Positions 32,172 through 42,136 of a DNA stretch of 64,000 bases are shown one piece after another. Each line of letters opens with the position of its first letter. Position 1 is the first letter of the stretch. The notes beneath the pieces are model-generated. The model saw only the letters and a list, made by a program, of their open reading frames with translations. It did not search any database and was not told the DNA's origin. Origin of the DNA: Verticillium longisporum (lineage: Eukaryota > Ascomycota > Sordariomycetes > Glomerellales > Plectosphaerellaceae); contig JAETXT010000001.1 of the NCBI GenBank assembly GCA_019188255.1, positions 4,650,001-4,714,000 of the forward strand, read 5' to 3'. Both the position numbers and the translations under genes were made by a program.

Positions 32172-32883
32172 GACTGCCTGCAAGGAGAGTCCGTTCACAG
32201 ATCATATCATGTCACGAGAACCTCTCCGACAATTAATGCCACTCGCTCGCTGCACGAACTTCTCTCTCGGGGACTTTATGCTCAAGCACGTTGGATTATA
32301 GAAAGAGATCCGGTACTACGCCAGTGAGTGGCGTTGAGCATGGTTCGAGTTCAGGGCATTTACAGCGTACAGAGTGAGGTCACTCGTTTCCGGAGACCAC
32401 CAAATGAACCAACACGGTAGTAACTGTTAAGACTGTGTTTTCCTTGAGTAGAAAGCGAGCTGAAGTGGGGGTAGAAGAATGGCCTCATTGTTCTCTGTGC
32501 TCGTCACAGCATGGCTTGGAAATCTAGCACATGCCACATGTCACGCATATTCGGTGTCAAGCCTCTATCACATAAAATGACCAGGACAAAAACCTTCTCG
32601 AATGGCCGCTACTTTATGCACAGTCAATGATACTGCAGGAGTACTCCAATGTACCATTTCAAAACCCCCACAAACATGCGCAACCCCACACTCCCCCGCG
32701 CATGTGTAAGCTCACGTCATGCAGAGAGGACACCCCGATGCCCCCTTACTCGTCAACGACTGGATCAGGGAGACATCTCTTTTTTGTGGGCGTTTCTATG
32801 AATTTCTTCTAGGAGAAACGTTCCTCTTGTCTACCAAAAAGAAGCAGAACCAAAGTGTCGACTCCATATGTCGTATCAGAGAT
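32172..32883. other. Intergenic region upstream of the ATP-grasp gene
   Basis: About 710 bp. No gene is recognised. It should contain the FRE2 terminator and the ATP-grasp promoter. Confidence 0.45.
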
Positions 32884-35170
32884 ATGCCAGCAGCACGAGA
32901 AGCCAAGAGCGTTCGAGCCGCCCTTATTCAAGGGTCTAGTATGTTCTTTTTCTCCATGTGAATGCTTCGTCGTATATAAAGACCCATTGCTAAGCTATCA
33001 TGTAGGGTCTGTCGAGTGTCAGTGGTGGCTCCGTGATGACGCTACCCATCACCACTTGAAGAGGGTTTATGTGAACCCGGTCGCTGCGCGAGACTCACGC
33101 CTGGAGACCGTTGCCTCCGACTCGAATCCAAATGTTAGCAGTTCTTTGATCATTGTTGAAGATCGAAGTAGCTTCTCGTATCGGGAACAGGCTGTTTTGA
33201 CCGAGGAGAAATCAATCCTCCTGAAAGAAGCCTTCGACTATCTCTTCTCGGCAGCATGCTCCGGAACAGCCGCAACTGCTAATGCGGGCAAGCCCCGTGA
33301 TGTAGGCCTCGTCTTACCTTCCTGCGTGTTTCTTATTGGGGAACATGGAGGTTTCGCTGTCCGTTCCGACTTTCTGGTGTATCGACTGCTGGGATGTCCG
33401 CAAGTGGCGTCGTCATTCAGCTTTCTTTCTACGTCTACCAGAATCCTTTCATTCACAGGGTTCATCGACACGTGGAAAGATGTTACTAGAGCGCTGGAAA
33501 TCGCAGTTGGCGTCGTTTTATTAAAGCCGGAGACTCTGGTGGCCTCAGGACTTCGCACGCCTGCGTGTGAACGCCTCGGTCTCGAAGAGTCCACGTCATC
33601 ATTTGAATGGCAACTGGAGCAGCGACTATCCTTTCCATGGCTTCAGCCAACTGCTATTCGGCAATATCGAGTCTGCCTGGTTATTGGGCCCCAGATTGTC
33701 CAAAGTTGGCTATCAAGGTGGCAAGCTGCGGCAGCCCTCGGGGTCAAGCTCGTGATTATCACGAACGGCCACTGGTGGGCAGACGATCTGGTGGATACTT
33801 CACTTCAACATCTCAGGGAAGCCCTTGTCCTGGTCGATATGAGTACGAACAACGACGGAAATGGTTGCCTTCTTGGCGCGCGTATTGCCCAAGCTGTCAG
33901 ATCATACCCAGAACCTATCGATGGGATATTCACCTCCTCCGACGATTACCTCGTCAGCGTGGCACAAGCAGCCGAGGCGCTGGGTCTCTACACTCCAGGT
34001 GTGAAGGCTTTCACTGTTTCCACGGACAAGTTCTACACTCGCATGTTTAGCGGTCAGGACATTGGCAGTACCTTCGCGGTCAAGTCCGTCAGCGAACTGG
34101 AGAGTCAAATCGGGACAGCGGGAGACATGGATGGGAAGCTGCAATACCCTGTTGTCTGCAAGCCGTCGATAGGCCGAGGGTCTGAAGGCGTATTCAGAGC
34201 CGATAATCCAGATGAGCTCCGGGACGCAGTGACGCGCATCTTGGCCATCCGAGATTGCCCCAATGGTGTAGTGGTCGAAGACTATGTCAAAGGGCCCGAA
34301 GTCGATGCAAATCTGGTGCTACGCGATGGTCGTCTCCTCTTCGCCGAGGTGGTTGACGACTTCCCTTGCTCAGCAGATACGTCGTCCAGCTCCCAAGGAG
34401 GCACCTTCAACGAGACGCAGACCCACACCCCGTCGGGCCTACCGAAGAACGAACAGGCCTTAGTGATCGAGGCAATGAAGCAGGCCGTTTTGCTTCAAGG
34501 CTTCAGATCGGGAGTTTTCCACTGCGAAGCAAGGGTGCGGAACTCCAGCATGGACTACGTCGTGGACCCGAAGGTGCCATTTCCGGTGCTCCAAATGCTT
34601 AAAACAAGTACAAAGGCCAACAAGGACGAGCCTTCGATATTTCTGCACGAGATCAATGCCAGGGCCCCCGGGATGGGCAGCTCAACCGCCAGTCTATTCT
34701 CCTCCGGTGTCGACTACTGGGCCCTTCAGGTTCTTTGTGCGGTTCGTGATTGGGGAAGATTCGAGGCACTTTCCATCCCGTTCAAGCACTCCCCAACAAA
34801 TTTCGTCTCACTCGCCAATGTAGCTGTCGACGTGAGTTTAGCGCAAATGCGCGCACTCGACATCCCTGGATTTGCCTCCACTACAGGAAGCGAAGGGGGG
34901 CCCAAGCCCAACACCCGGATAGCGATCGATGGAGACGCATACCCAACTGGTGAGTTACGGCGCAGTCGCCCCGAAATCATGCAGCATGTGCCGTATCACG
35001 TCACCATAGCAAGGCCCAGCGATTGGTACGCAGGACAAAGGGGTAGCTGGCGATGGTTCACGACAGGGGTGGTCGTTTCGCCGCTTAGCAGGGAGCACGC
35101 CTTGACCATGGTGGACAGCTTTACTCGAAGTTATGAGGAGCTTCTGCACGAAGCGCCAAAGGGATCGTGA
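32884..35170 (+). CDS. ATP-grasp amino-acid/peptide ligase (carnosine synthase-like)
   Basis: ATP-dependent carboxylate-amine ligase that would join an amino acid to another amine through an acyl phosphate. Proposed structure: short exon 1 (32884..32938), intron 32939..33005 (GTATGT...GTAG), exon 2 33006..35170, about 739 residues. The first 260 residues are poorly conserved. A pre-ATP-grasp domain follows (RVCLVIGPQIVQSWLSRWQ, DGIFTSSDDYLVSVAQAAEALGL), then the ATP-grasp fold with YPVVCKPSIGRGSEGVF (ATP lysine), NGVVVEDYVKGPEVDANLV, RLLFAEVVDDFP and FLHEINARAPGMGSS (Mg ligands). This order resembles carnosine synthase and fungal relatives. An unspliced start at 32855 is also open, so the N-terminus is uncertain. 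A TATATAAAG lies inside the intron. In context it may amidate or extend a NAS-derived scaffold. Confidence 0.85.
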
Positions 35171-36153
35171 GCGCGCAGTATGTGAACACGAGTTATGTAG
35201 ACGTAACAATAAGCTTATTAATTACCGCACTACGGGCCGCCATCCGCTGCTTCGGCTGTGTAAACGGCCCCCTGGTTTACTCCACCCCCGCGCTCGGTAT
35301 GCTGCTGAGCTAGTTTGCGCTGGTTTTCCCGCACGGCACTGCAAGGTGATCATGCAGCACAGTAAGCCACAATGTCATCAGGTAAATAATGTGCAGATGG
35401 CAGACAACTACTGGCAGCCTCGAGCCCTGTCATGTGGTGCCTCGACCATGAAGTGCGCACATTGTAAGAGCGTATCGAGTCAGCTTGACACTCCCCTCCA
35501 GCCTACGTCTCCTGTTGTCACGTTCAGAGGTTAAGGGATGATGGATTTCATTTATCATACCCTTCTGATGGAGGTTCAATATGCCGCCAATGGATCTAAA
35601 TTTCAGCCCAAGATTCTTACTCGCCGAGAGACAGCAAATGTGAAGCCCGGTTCGGCCGAATTTTGTTGTGACCAAGAGCCACTCAAGCGTCTGATACGTC
35701 GTCTACTGCTGCCATACGCGAATGCCAAGGCTCTTATTCCATGCGTGCATTAAAGAGCAGCAGATACTAGCAATAGAAGTACCAGTTCACAGCTTCAGTC
35801 CCTGAGCGAAATGCGCTGTTGCGTTGCAGATCTGTAAAGGTTCGGTGCCTTGTTGAGAACATCTTGCAACGGTCCCTCTTGCGCCAATGACGACGTCCGT
35901 GCCGCTGACCTCCTGAGAAGGGCGGCCTTTTAGGCAATTTGATCACCATCCGAGGTGCCATTATGGAAATTGCCTTTGACCGTCCCTCATAACTGGAGTA
36001 TGCATGTGCACTTTCGTTGGGATTTCTTCCCTGTTCTGTTTTTGAGCCACCCTGAAGCATACGAATCACCAACGGCTTGGTACCTACGATACATAGCGAT
36101 ACTGTCTTTCCCCCAGGACCAGTGGCGGACCATCTTGCCGAGGCCTGACAGAA
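35171..36153. other. Intergenic region upstream of the bANK gene
   Basis: Nearly 1 kb with no recognisable domain. Shortly before the regulator start it carries GACCAGTGGC (36118-36127), part of the inverted repeat found in the ABC/NAS promoter. Confidence 0.4.
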
Positions 36154-37360
36154 ATGAGTTGGCATTTGGACACCTTTTGTCCCTTGGACCGTGTTCGCGA
36201 GCGAAATCGCATCGCCAAACGAAAGTCTCGTAAGTACCGTGGCGTGCGCAGCGACACATAACCACCTTCGAACCCATGAGCCGCGTTTCTAAAGCAGACA
36301 AGCTTAGGCGCCCGCCAAAAGCTGACCCAGCAGTCTGGTTCAGAGGGAAGAACGTGTACATGCTCTGCCGCGAGTGAAGAGCAATTCGCTGCTGCCGACG
36401 AAGACCATGGAAACAGCTTGCTCGGTAGTGAAAGCTCACCCACACCACAGAGCTCTTCGTCTTGGCAGGATTTCTCACTCCCGATTGCAAACGAACTTCC
36501 ACAGTCCCCCTCAGGTTGGCATGAAGCTTTCAATAGCCCCATTGATCCAAGTTCAACTCTGAGAGACAGTTTGGTGACTGCGGCTGTCGGAATCCAGCCA
36601 CCGTCCAAAGGACTTCACAACCATTCCGCTCAGAGCTACTATCCTACACCATCCTTTTCGGCAATACCCTCGCCCTATATAGCTCCATTAGAGTCGGTAG
36701 ATTACTCTCATATGCCTTTCACGCAACACCAACCCACGTTGCCACACTCTCGAGGGGGAACATGGCCTGAAAACTATTCCACGGTCTGCTTGACTGATGA
36801 ATTCGTAGGTCCTCATCCCGGAAAGACTTGTCTTCCACACTTGGAGTTACATGTGCTAATATCGGTTGAGTAGTCTCGTGAACAATCTCACAACAACTGT
36901 TCAACGGAAGGGTACACCCAGGCGGCATCTCTTCAATGGAACGATATGCTCGTATGTCCATCTTTTGCCATGACTCACAATGGGCCCATCCACTCTAACA
37001 AGTCCTCAGTCAGAATCTGTCGATCCACCACAGTACGAGCTGCTGTCAGAATCCGCGAACCCTCGTCCTGGAGGAAACTTGCTTCATATCGCCATTAAGA
37101 ATGGGTCCGGGGGCATTGCCCACACTCTAGTTGTTGGTGGCGGAGCTGATGTTGATGCACGAGACGTTGCCAACGGCGATCGGCCCCTTCATTGCGCCGT
37201 TCGGGCTCGGTCTATCTCAATGTCACGCATGCTGTTGCATCATGGCGCCAGGCTGGACCTACGAAATGATGCAGGTCTGACCCCGCTAGATCTTGCTGTG
37301 AGGCTGCAGGAAGAAGAAATTGTAGAGCTGCTAATCGAAGGTGGCGCTCGAGTCTTGTGA
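36154..37360 (+). CDS. bANK transcription factor (bZIP basic region plus ankyrin repeats)
   Basis: DNA-binding regulator of the bANK class, whose founding member TOXE controls the HC-toxin gene cluster in Cochliobolus. Four exons (36154..36229, 36308..36804, 36874..36951, 37010..37360), 333 residues; all three introns have good splice sites and matching phase. Residues 10-30 form a bZIP basic region (DRVRERNRIAKRKSRARQK) split by the first intron, with no leucine zipper after it. The middle is Ser/Pro/Gln-rich. The C-terminal 100 residues hold about three ankyrin repeats (NLLHIAIKNG, DRPLHCAVRARSISMSRMLLHHGA, AGLTPLDLAVRLQEEEIVELLIEGGA). This is a typical pathway-specific regulator, and its place inside the group suggests it controls it. 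Tail-to-tail with the PLP gene (106 bp). Confidence 0.85.
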
Positions 37361-37466
37361 CTGTGAAGCGAGCGGTAAAAATCGACATGATTACAATTGA
37401 AACAAATTGATTTGGTGAACAATGAAATTCGAAGAGGCTGCGTTGAAATCAGAACAACCTAATGCC

Positions 37467-38957
37467 TTATAAGCTACCCAAAGGAGCACCGTCTTGCTTC
37501 GCCACAAGATGGGACGTCTGGTCCAGAGCCTGCTCAAAATCTCGGACGATATCACTAATGTGCTCAATGCCTAGAGATAGCCTCAACAAATCCTCGTAAA
37601 CGCCCATGTTCTCCATCTCCTCCGGGCTGCATTGCTTGTGCGTTGTTGACCAGTGATGCCCAATGATGGTTTTTGCGTCGCCAACATTCGGTGTATTGGT
37701 AATTAGCTTGAACGCATCAATGAGGGCAAAACCTTCAGCTGCTCCGCCCTTGAGACCGAAGGTAAGCACTGAACCAAAGCCGTGACCTGGTGTAAAATAC
37801 TTTTTCGCCAATGCATGATCCGGCTGATCTTCAAATCCCAGGTATCGAACCCAGGCCACTCGCGAGTGAGCACGCAGCCAGCGAGCAAGTTGATCAGCAT
37901 TGTTTGTCTGCCTCTCGCACCTCAGCGGCAGGGTTTCGAGACCGATGCAGAGCTGTTGGGCCGAGGGCGCGGCAAGACAGGCGCCTGTATCTCGCATGAA
38001 ATCCCACTTTAGCATCTGCATATAGGCTCGAGACCCGAGAGCAGTATAAAGATTGGTACCGACAACCTTGTCAGACCCGAACTCACGGCCGTGGAGTTGT
38101 GGAAAGCGCGCGACATTGGACTGCCAGTCCGACCGGCCTGTTTCGATGACGACGCCACCGAGAGTGGTGCCATGACCCCCTATCCACTTGGTGGCCGAGT
38201 GAATGATGATATCAGCGCCCCAACGGGCAGGCTGGCAGAAATAGCCTGCCGCCGTAAAAGTAGCATCGACAACGAGAGGAATCTGAGCCCCGTGAGCGAT
38301 CTCGGCAAGAGGTTCTAGATCGGCAACTGAGAATTTCGGATTCCCTATGGTTTCGGTGAAGATGAACTTGGTTCGTTCGTCTAGAAGCGAGCGGACGCGC
38401 TCGAGATCGTTGGTGTTGCAGAACCGACTCTCGACCCCCATTTGTGCCATGATGAGCTTGAATTGATGAAAGGTTCCTCCATGTGTGAAATTGGATACAA
38501 TTACGTTGTCTCCAACCCTTGCCAGAGACATGGCAACAGTCAAGGTGGCGGCTGCTCCCGACGCAAGCGACACAGCATCGACGCCATCCTCGAGAGCGAC
38601 CATGCGTCGTTCAAATGCATCGTTCGTTGGCTGCTCTTTGTAAGCGGGGAACGATATTGTGAGAAATGCATAGCATACGTTACCAAAGCGGCTATAGACC
38701 CAGCGCTGTACATCTGGGACAGCACTGAACGCATCGTCGGCAGCAGCTGAGCTGGGAAACTTGAAGGACGCCGAGTTGAACACTGGTACTGTACACTCTC
38801 CATGGCGGGGAGTTTTATCGAGCCCCGCATGGATTACCGCAGTATCATAGTGCAGATGCCATGTTGCGTCAGAAGAAGTGGAAGATTGATCCGTGTCAGA
38901 CCCCCTTGAATCGACGTCGCCTTCGAGACGTGAGATCATATTTCCGAGCTTTTCCAA
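37467..38957 (-). CDS. Cys/Met-metabolism PLP enzyme (O-acetylhomoserine sulfhydrylase type)
   Basis: Fold-type I PLP enzyme catalysing gamma-replacement on O-acetyl-L-homoserine or a related substrate. Two exons, 480 residues: a 48-nt intron (38631..38678) that stays open in frame but interrupts the family motif, which becomes SRFGNPTNDAFERRM after splicing. Seen: YDTAVIHAGLDKTPRHGE, VPVFNSASFKF, ALEDGVDAVSLASGAAA, ETIGNPKFSVADLE, LVVDATFTAAGYFCQP, the PLP lysine in IIHSATKWIGGHGTTLGG, and GFGSVLTFGLKGGA. The N-terminal 35 residues are an extra polar extension. Fungal clusters use such enzymes to add a 3-amino-3-carboxypropyl unit (LolC, FUB7), so it may build the product. The plain alternative is homocysteine/methionine supply for the SAM-consuming NAS. 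Divergent from P450-2. Confidence 0.93.
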   Translation of the reverse strand: MEKLGNMISRLEGDVDSRGSDTDQSSTSSDATWHLHYDTAVIHAGLDKTPRHGECTVPVFNSASFKFPSSAAADDAFSAVPDVQRWVYSRFGNVCYAFLTISFPAYKEQPTNDAFERRMVALEDGVDAVSLASGAAATLTVAMSLARVGDNVIVSNFTHGGTFHQFKLIMAQMGVESRFCNTNDLERVRSLLDERTKFIFTETIGNPKFSVADLEPLAEIAHGAQIPLVVDATFTAAGYFCQPARWGADIIIHSATKWIGGHGTTLGGVVIETGRSDWQSNVARFPQLHGREFGSDKVVGTNLYTALGSRAYMQMLKWDFMRDTGACLAAPSAQQLCIGLETLPLRCERQTNNADQLARWLRAHSRVAWVRYLGFEDQPDHALAKKYFTPGHGFGSVLTFGLKGGAAEGFALIDAFKLITNTPNVGDAKTIIGHHWSTTHKQCSPEEMENMGVYEDLLRLSLGIEHISDIVRDFEQALDQTSHLVAKQDGAPLGSL

Positions 38958-39883
38958 GTTTACGCAGACGAGGAGGGCCTACCGTTGGCGAGGCTGATAC
39001 GGGTCGTGATGGTTCGGATGTTATGAGATTGCTGCAATACATTGATAAAGTACACGAAGAAGTAAGCGCATGCAGTTTGTGTTGCCTGTTGCCGGCAAAA
39101 CTTCTAGGAAGCCAAACCTGCAACCCAGGCACACGATCTAGCTTTGACCATGGACCCTGTTCCATGTGACGAATTTAACCCTTTCGGGGAGATCAGTCGA
39201 AAGGAACCTGGGCGGCCTGCATTGGAGCACATATGAGAACAATATTCGCGTCAGCCGCTGACCTTGCATGGTGCGCAAAATCTGGGTGTTGTGACCCTGC
39301 ATATCGTACATGCAGGCATGTCGATCACGGACTTTGGGGCACGGAGTTCATCGAAGCTGCCCAAAATAGCTGGTTCTCAATATTCGCCAAGGGAAGCTGT
39401 TATTGTGGCAATGAACCCCGGGCAGCTGCATCTCCATTTTTGAGCTTCCAATTCCCACGAATAATTTCCTTATGAGTCCTACATAGTTTAACGACATGAG
39501 CACCGTCCCTCAAGTTAGACATCGTAAATGGTGTGACGTGGGGGATGGTCATCTTGTCGGTCCTCAACCCACAGATTCAGCCCTCGATGAGGCAAAATAG
39601 TACACCAGAATATTTTAACAAGTATAGAGTCCCCAGGAGTGACGTTGAATGCCAGGAATACCTTCTAGTCACGGCAGGAATCTAGATAGTCAAGATCATT
39701 GTTCGGTGATGCTGTTGTGCCTCAGAGTCTCTCGCCAGATGGTGACATGTGGCACCAATTGGGCCTACAACGCGGCACCAACAAGCAGATTTTGCGCCAG
39801 AACATGATTGAGATGACTGAAATTCCCAACCATCGTCAGCCATCAATCGCAGTACATCCCGCGCCACGACCCGACCAGGCCTT
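38958..39883. promoter_or_regulatory. Divergent PLP-enzyme / P450-2 promoter region
   Basis: About 930 bp between two outward-facing genes. I see no gene and no element clearly shared with the other promoters of the group. Confidence 0.45.
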
Positions 39884-41672
39884 ATGTCCGTCCGGCAATG
39901 GCTCGTCTTCACAGTACTTAGGGCTGTGCCAGCTGTGCTGCTGGCAGTCGTCTTGGCGCCCTGCGCCATCATCTTTTACAGACTGGCCCTGCACCCCCTC
40001 GCCCGTGTGCCGGGGCCCAAGCTCGCCGCGATCTCCAATGTGTGGCATGCTCTCCACGTTCGCGATGGGCGCATGTTCGTCCTAGGCAAGACGTTGCACA
40101 AGAAGTACGGCCCTGTTGTCCGCGTGGGGCCGAACGAAGTGTGGTTCGATAGCAAAGATGCGTTCAAGAGCATCTATCGTGAGTCGTCGGAATTGTCACG
40201 ATCTGATGGCGTCCATTGCTTACTTTTTACAAGGGGCCGGCAGTGGCTATGAGAAGTCCGAGTTCTACTGTGAGGCATTCATGGGCATTGACTGAGGTGT
40301 CGCCGACCTTTGCACCCTAGTACATTTAGGCTGACTGCGTGCAGTGGCTACTTTGCTGCAAAAGCCGACGATGGACTGGATGGGCAGATTGCACTTCCCC
40401 GACTCGCTGGACCTCTTGTCTGAACGAGACATATCACGATATCGCCTGCAGAGGCGTCTCATTGGTCCCATTTACCAGACGGCATCTCTCAAGCGACATG
40501 TACCTGCCATTGACGGCGCGCTTGAGAAGGTCGTCACCCAGATCCGGGGTCTCGACGGAGCCGAAGTTGATTTGAAGGAGTGGATGCCCATCTTTGATGC
40601 CGAGAGCCTGGGCGCCATTGTGGTGGGCTGGTCACCGGGCTATCTGAAGGCCAAGCCAGACTGGGGCTCCAGCAGCCATGGCTACTTGGGTTGGAGACGG
40701 AAGAGCGTCTTTGGACTCTTTCCGATGATTGTCAAGGCCGAGATCATCTCGGGAGAGATCAGCTACGCGTTTGCTCGTCTCTGGGGGCTTACTCATAAGG
40801 CTGCCAAGACCTTGAAGCCCTTCTTCACGGTATAGTACCTCATCCGCAGGCATACGCCGGCAGCATCGCCTAACTGCTCGTAGGGTGTTTACCGTCAGTC
40901 GTCGCGACGCATCACAGCAGAGCTCGCCCCGAAGGCCGTCAAGCCTTCCAAGCTCGGCAAGACCAAGAAACCGGCTGCCTCTGACCGTCATGATCTCCTC
41001 AACGACTTGATCCAGCTTCACAAGGAGAAGCCCGAATTCAACGAGAGGTATCTGCGACGGATGGCCGTGACCAACTTTGGCGCCGGCCACGAGACCATGT
41101 GCTCCGCTCTTACCTCCATCATGGCCATGATCGGGTCGAACCCGTCTGTACAGGCCAAGGTCGCAGCCGAAGTGCGATCAGCCGAGAATCCCTCAAGCTT
41201 TGATCACGCGACTCACTTGCCGTACATGCAGGCAACAATCAAGGAAGCCCAGCGCCTGTATCCGGTCCTCGGTATGTCTCTTTCACGGACTGTGCCGGCC
41301 GAGGGCCTGCAGGCACACGGCCACCATTTCCCCGCCGGTACTATCGTCGGTTGTAATCCGGTATCGCTTCACAGAAACAAAGAAATATTCGGCGTCGATG
41401 CTGACTCGTTCAACCCAAGTCGATGGCTTGACACGAACGATGTTCGGACCATGGATCGGTATAATCTGACCTGGGGCGGAGGGAACAGGACGTGTCCGGG
41501 ACGGCACCTGGCGTATCTCGTCGTCTACAAGGTTATTCCAGCCTTGATGAGCGAGTTTGATGTTGAGGTCGCAATGCCGCCGGAGGAAGAGATTCGATAT
41601 TACTTCATGGCTATGCTGACGGGCGTCAAAGTGCGCTTCCGACCCAATGCGATCTCGACGAGGCACAGGTGA
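39884..41672 (+). CDS. Cytochrome P450 (second)
   Basis: ER-anchored mono-oxygenase, four exons, 534 residues. Exons 39884..40178, 40234..40269 (36 nt), 40345..40829 and 40884..41672; phases are consistent, and the tiny second exon supplies the RAGSGYEKSEFY block of this family. N-terminal anchor, then LARVPGPKLAA; RFHFPDSLDLLSERD-like block; I-helix FGAGHETMCSAL, in which the usual acid-Thr pair is E-T; ExxR in KEAQRLYP; heme loop WGGGNRTCPGRHLA with Trp in place of the usual Phe. It resembles the pisatin-demethylase-like group of fungal P450s. The substrate is unknown. Head-to-head with the PLP enzyme, so probably part of the same pathway. Confidence 0.93.
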
Positions 41673-42136
41673 CAACGGGCGGCCTGATGTGAGCTGAGCC
41701 ATGGCAATGCAATTCAATGCAATTTCAATGCATTGAATGAGATATTCTTCACAATAATTACACTGCTACTGTAGTGGCCCATGTTTGGTGTAGAAGCAAC
41801 TTTTACCTGGTCATAAGCGTCCCTGAGATGATGAAGTCAAGACAGAAGAGTACTACGTGAAGTGAATTTTCCATAGAGACGTCTGGGCCCTGCTATCGAC
41901 TGCGTTGGTCCTTGCTCTGTAGAGGCAGGCAGGCATCCGCAGGATCTTTGATGACACTGACCCCAAAGCGTTCTTGCCTTTTTACTCAACCTCGAACCAT
42001 TGCGATCTACACGGAAAACACCAACGCCATATCTCGACACTGCCAACGACCAAACCCAAGAGATAGTCTGCAAGACTCATAGTTGGTCCGCCATTCGAGA
42101 AAGAAAATAAGCTCTGAACCGTGCGAAGGTATAGCG
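41673..42136. other. Intergenic region with a short imperfect repeat
   Basis: Holds three close copies of CAATGCA(A)TT between 41704 and 41740, otherwise nothing distinctive. It includes the P450-2 3' end and the carboxypeptidase promoter. Confidence 0.4.

Noticed and set aside
36980..37360. Stand-alone ankyrin protein starting at 36980
   Set aside because: The ATG at 36980 lies in a well-formed intron (36952..37009); the upstream exons supply a bZIP basic region in phase.
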